Shown: piece by piece, positions 60,986 through 64,000 of the stretch
Numbering within the stretch: the first letter of the stretch is position 1
Layout: each line of letters begins with the position of its first letter
NCBI RefSeq assembly: GCF_949987515.2
Contig: NC_082694.2
Coordinates: 9,293,958-9,357,957 of the forward strand
Direction of reading: 5' to 3'
Length of the DNA: 64,000 nt
Source of the DNA: Delphinus delphis
Lineage: Eukaryota > Chordata > Mammalia > Artiodactyla > Delphinidae
Position numbers and translations under genes: made by a program
The notes under the pieces: generated by a model
Database searches by the model: none
What the model saw: only the letters and a program-made list of their open reading frames with translations
What the model was told of the DNA's origin: nothing

Positions 60986-62308
60986 AAAAGAAGAAGAAAA
61001 AAAAAAAAACTTACTGCACAATGCTCGGGAAAGAATGATGTTTTGTGCTCTGGATGAGGCAGCCCAGTTCATGAGAAAAACACCCACATGTGGCAGGAAG
61101 AGTTCCAGAAAATGAGAGGAGCACAGAGAAGTAAAAAATCCACTTTAGCAGGTAGTCAACCAGACAAATCTGTCATTCCCCCTCTAACTCCAGGTCAGGC
61201 TCAGGACCCCCTGATTTCTCTCCTGCCCCTCTCCCACCCGATATCCCCTGGCGAGGCCTGGGCCTCAACACTCCAGACAGACCCTAAGGTGGAGGCTGGC
61301 CTTAATATTAGTTGAGAAAGCAAGTTCTTTGAGGTGGCCTCAGAGCTGTTAATCCAACCAAGAGAGAAAAAGGGACCCACCACCGCCACCAAAATCAACC
61401 TCTGGTCCCAGGGGTTCCCTGGAGTCCACTGGGAATTGAGGCCACCCAGGGCTCCCTGGTCTACTCCCAAGAGGAAACTTGATACGCTGGGGACTTCAGG
61501 GCCACCAATTCCTTAAAGCCCAGCAAATAAGAGAATGACAACAGCGTGGGTGCAAACTCCATGGCGTGGGTACAAACCTGGGGGCGGGCACACAGTGGCT
61601 GGGGGGCAGCTGCCAATCACATAAATGGAATGGGCAGAGTCATGGCAGCTGGGGGAAGAGGGATGGGCAAGGCCAACACAGAGAAACAGGAGCGGTGTCT
61701 CTGCAACGGCCAAGGGCAAGGGTGAGCAGCAAACTGGAGGCTGCACTCCAGGGAGAAGGCAGTGCTGGCCAGAGGGCAGGCTCAGAGCGCCCAGTGTCAA
61801 ACAGCTCCCGGGCATCTGCCCAGGTCAGCCACCAGCAAAGGAGGAGCCGGTATACGGGCAAGGACCAGGAAGGCCCCGATTGCGAATGTTCCAGAGCAAC
61901 AGCCAATGGCAGCAGAAAATGCCTCTGGCTTATATTTGGAACGGATGAATGTGTGCTTCTCTGGGAAGACTCAGAAATGTAAGTGCTGTCAATCAAGTTC
62001 TGATGCAAGGCAAGTGACGGGACGGCTGTGGTCAGAGAAGCCTGCTGCCGGGGTGGGGGGAACCACACCTTCCCTGAAGCAGAAATCACGAGCAGGCTGC
62101 CGAGGAGGCTTACAGAAGAGACGTTACACTACGGAAACCTCCACCACCTGATGCAAAGCCCAGACCGGCCGTGGGGTGGGGAGGAACCACCAAAAGCAGA
62201 GCACAGGGCGGGTTCCAGGAGGCGGGGCAGGAGGCGGAGCCCTGGGGGTCAGGGCTCCTTTATTCTAATTTGCTCACCTTGGGGACTTCCCTGCCCACTG
62301 GATGCTCC

Positions 62309-62330
62309 ACCCCACCCCCACCCCCCACCC
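62309..62330 (-). repeat. C-rich tract, G-quadruplex-type on the minus strand
   Basis: Runs of four to six C separated by A. On the INPP4A transcript strand this reads as G runs with single-base loops. Confidence 0.6.
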
Positions 62331-62361
62331 CGGTGCCTCTCCCCAGCCTAAAATGCATAAG

Positions 62362-62618
62362 AGGGGAAGCTGGGACGAAGTGAGAGAGTGGCATGGACAT
62401 ACATACACCACCAAACGTAAAATAGGTAGCTAGTGGGAAGCAGCCGCATAGCACAGGGAGATCAGCTCGGTGCTTTGTGACCACCTAGAGGGGTGGGAGG
62501 GAGACGCAAGAGGGAGGGGATATGGGGATATATGTATACGTATAGCTGATTCACTTTGTTATACAGCAGAAACTAACAAACCATTGTAAAGCAATTATAC
62601 TCCAATAAAGATGTTAAA
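62362..62618 (+). mobile_element. Cetartiodactyl L1 3'-end insertion (about 257 bp)
   Basis: GAGAGAGTGGCATGGACATA, AGCAGCCGCATAGCACAGGG, CTGATTCACTTTGTTATACA and CTCCAATAAAGATG is the terminal 3' pattern of a common cetartiodactyl L1. It is flanked by AAAATGC[AG]TAAG at 62350-62361 and 62619-62630 (11 of 12 identical). Confidence 0.88.
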
Positions 62619-63234
62619 AAAATGCGTAAGAATAGTGGAAGCAAGCAGGGCTTCCTTTTTTTCTGTTTGAAAAAGCCAACTGCCTAGGAAAGATCTTAAT
62701 TTTGTAAACAAAGTCAAATATGACTCATCCCCACAAAAAGCCAGGAATGCTGGCTGTGGCAAAGGCTCAGGTATTAACTGGGCGGGAAAGGCCAGAGGCC
62801 CCGGGAACAGAGACCAGGGCGGAGGGCACCTGGGAGGGCTCTGAGGGGGCACACAGGCAGGCCTTGGGCTTGGCCCCCGGCCCAGGCTCTGGCCCCCGCC
62901 CCATTCTCTGCCACGGTGAGGGCGGGTTCTGGGCACCCCTGTCATGGCCAAAAAACCATACTTGACACACAGGACCTTGTGCTGCAGGTTAGAGTCCGAA
63001 TCAGGTGAGCTTAAACAGAGAAGCCCGTCTTCATAAAGGTTCTGAGCTGACTTACAAAAGCTGGGCAGGAAAATGGCTGAGCTGGCTTGTGCGCCCCCCC
63101 CGACCCGTGTCTCCCACCAGGCCCCAGACACTCTGGTCCACAGTGCTCTCAACACCTGCCCTTCTGGGACCTGGATGCTTGGGTCAACCGGCAGAGGCCC
63201 AGAGCTGGTCCGTGAGTCCAAGCACCTGCTCAGT

Positions 63235-63400
63235 TAATGTCACCTCAGACCCCTCCTCCTGCACGAGTGACAGAGCTACTGAGCTTCTCCCAGCCTCAGT
63301 TTCACAATCTGTAAAAGAGGAATAACAGCACGACCACCAGGGGATGCCCTGAGGAGCAAGCACGTACATAGAGAAACACATGACAGCCCACACAGGGCCT
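63235..63400 (+). repeat. MIR SINE fragment
   Basis: CAGCCTCAGTTTCACAATCT, then GTAAAAGAGGAATAACAGCA follows the MIR core and 3' pattern. Confidence 0.7.
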
Positions 63401-64000
63401 GCCACCAAAGGCCTCCGTGTGACACGCTGAGTTTCCCTCCTGGGCTTTCCTAACCTCCCACGTGTTGGGTCCACACTACATTCTTCCTGGAGCATCTGCG
63501 AGCCGGGAAGGCCTTCATTCCAGCTCAGCCTCTTCCCATGGACAACTCCGCAGCCTCCCTGGGTTCTCCAACCGCAGCTCTTCCCCCAGGTCCACGTGCT
63601 TCAGTTTATAGTCAGCACATTTTCTAATAACGTCCCTAAAATTTGGGCTTACAGGCTGCTGCTGGGAAGGAATGTGTGAACGGAGGGCCCTTCCCGGAGG
63701 CGGTGGGGCTTGGTGAGGGAGCCCGGGCACTGGTGTCAGCCACTATGAGCCATGTCACCTCCACAGGGCGCCTTCCCTGTGCTGAGGTTTCCTCGCCTGT
63801 AAGACGAGGACACGACGGCTGGTGGGAGGAATCCACGGTGCCCCAGTCAGAGGGGAGTGTGGAAGGAGGCCCTGCCCCCACCCCTAGTGCTGTGCCTCGG
63901 GCTGGACATCCTTGGGATTCTGTTCTCCAGAGGGTGGCCCCAGGCCCCCCTGTACTGGAGAAAGCCTGTGGGGAGGCCACTTCCTCCTTCCCCTTGGACC

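Larger units (their letters stand above)
54943..61005 (+). mobile_element. 5'-truncated L1 retrotransposon with 3' transduced flank
   Basis: The insertion is bounded by a perfect 16-bp repeat, AAAACTTACTGCACAA, at 54927-54942 and 61006-61021. The left copy is preceded by GTT, giving the L1 endonuclease site TT/AAAA. The L1 body (54943 to about 59538) begins just upstream of ORF2 and lacks the 5'UTR and ORF1. Its own A-rich end is at about 59519-59538, and about 1.45 kb of non-L1 sequence follows, ending with AATAAA (60980-60985) and an A tract (60997-61009). The internal CHR SINE (58769-58992) inserted later. Confidence 0.85.
59539..61005 (+). other. Transduced 3' flanking segment of the L1 (inferred)
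   Basis: The sequence between the L1 A-rich end and the right duplication is not L1 3'UTR. Its first part (59540-60290) is AT-rich with several AATAAA-type hexamers (for example ATTAAATAAA near 60050) and resembles a gene 3'UTR, which I could not identify. The second part (60300-60990) is an older L1 ORF2 end split by a CHR SINE. The old L1 and the SINE were probably already at the source locus. Confidence 0.7.
48412..64000 (-). other. Intron 5' of the first coding exon (noncoding, repeat-rich)
   Basis: No INPP4A exon or other gene was recognised. It holds an old L1 (50640-51610), a short CHR-family SINE (51095-51215), an LTR-like fragment (53620-53870) and a CHR SINE (54541-54901). It also holds the L1 with 3' transduction (54943-61005) and a short L1 3' end (62362-62618). 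The stretches 48.5-49.7, 51.6-53.6, 61.0-62.3 and 62.6-64.0 kb look unique apart from MIR-like fragments. INPP4A upstream noncoding exons and promoter must lie beyond 64000. Confidence 0.6.

Overview
This is a window of a mammalian nuclear genome, almost certainly from a cetacean. The basis is the interspersed repeats: tRNA-derived CHR-type SINEs of Cetartiodactyla at about 33.55, 36.83, 51.1, 54.54, 58.77 and 60.38 kb, including the short 'G' type at 58.77 kb that I associate with whales and dolphins, plus cetartiodactyl L1 3' ends. I see none of the BovB/Bov-tA repeats expected in a ruminant or the PRE1 SINEs expected in a pig. The species itself is inferred.

One protein-coding gene fills the window on the minus strand: INPP4A, type I inositol polyphosphate 4-phosphatase, which removes the 4-phosphate of PtdIns(3,4)P2. 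I placed 23 coding exons between the initiator ATG at 48306-48308 and a stop at 1056-1058. All boundaries used are GT-AG, all phases agree, and the joined exons give an open frame of 2832 nt (943 residues). From high to low coordinates the exons encode the N-terminus and C2 region (48.3-35.9 kb), the central helical region (35.2-23.0 kb) including a 15-nt microexon at 27033-27047, a variable linker with an alternative donor (22.1 kb), and the C-terminal phosphatase region with the CX5R signature CKSAKDRT at 5093-5116. The last exon (1056-1236) encodes a hydrophobic membrane-anchor tail. The exon for the alternative soluble C-terminus is not in the window and probably lies beyond base 1.

Everything else is intron or, beyond 48.4 kb, the long 5' intron before upstream noncoding exons. 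Introns hold old MIR, L2, L1 and hAT fossils and several young insertions. The most informative noncoding objects are at 54.5-61.0 kb, where a 5'-truncated L1 appears to have carried about 1.45 kb of 3' flanking sequence, bounded by a 16-bp target-site duplication, and at 36.8-37.4 kb, where a CHR SINE and a MIR fragment sit together inside a single 13-bp target-site duplication. Two independent retrotransposition events with 3' transduction in one gene are the most unusual structures here. I found no second protein-coding gene, no RNA gene other than SINE-related sequence, and no CRISPR or prokaryote-type feature.
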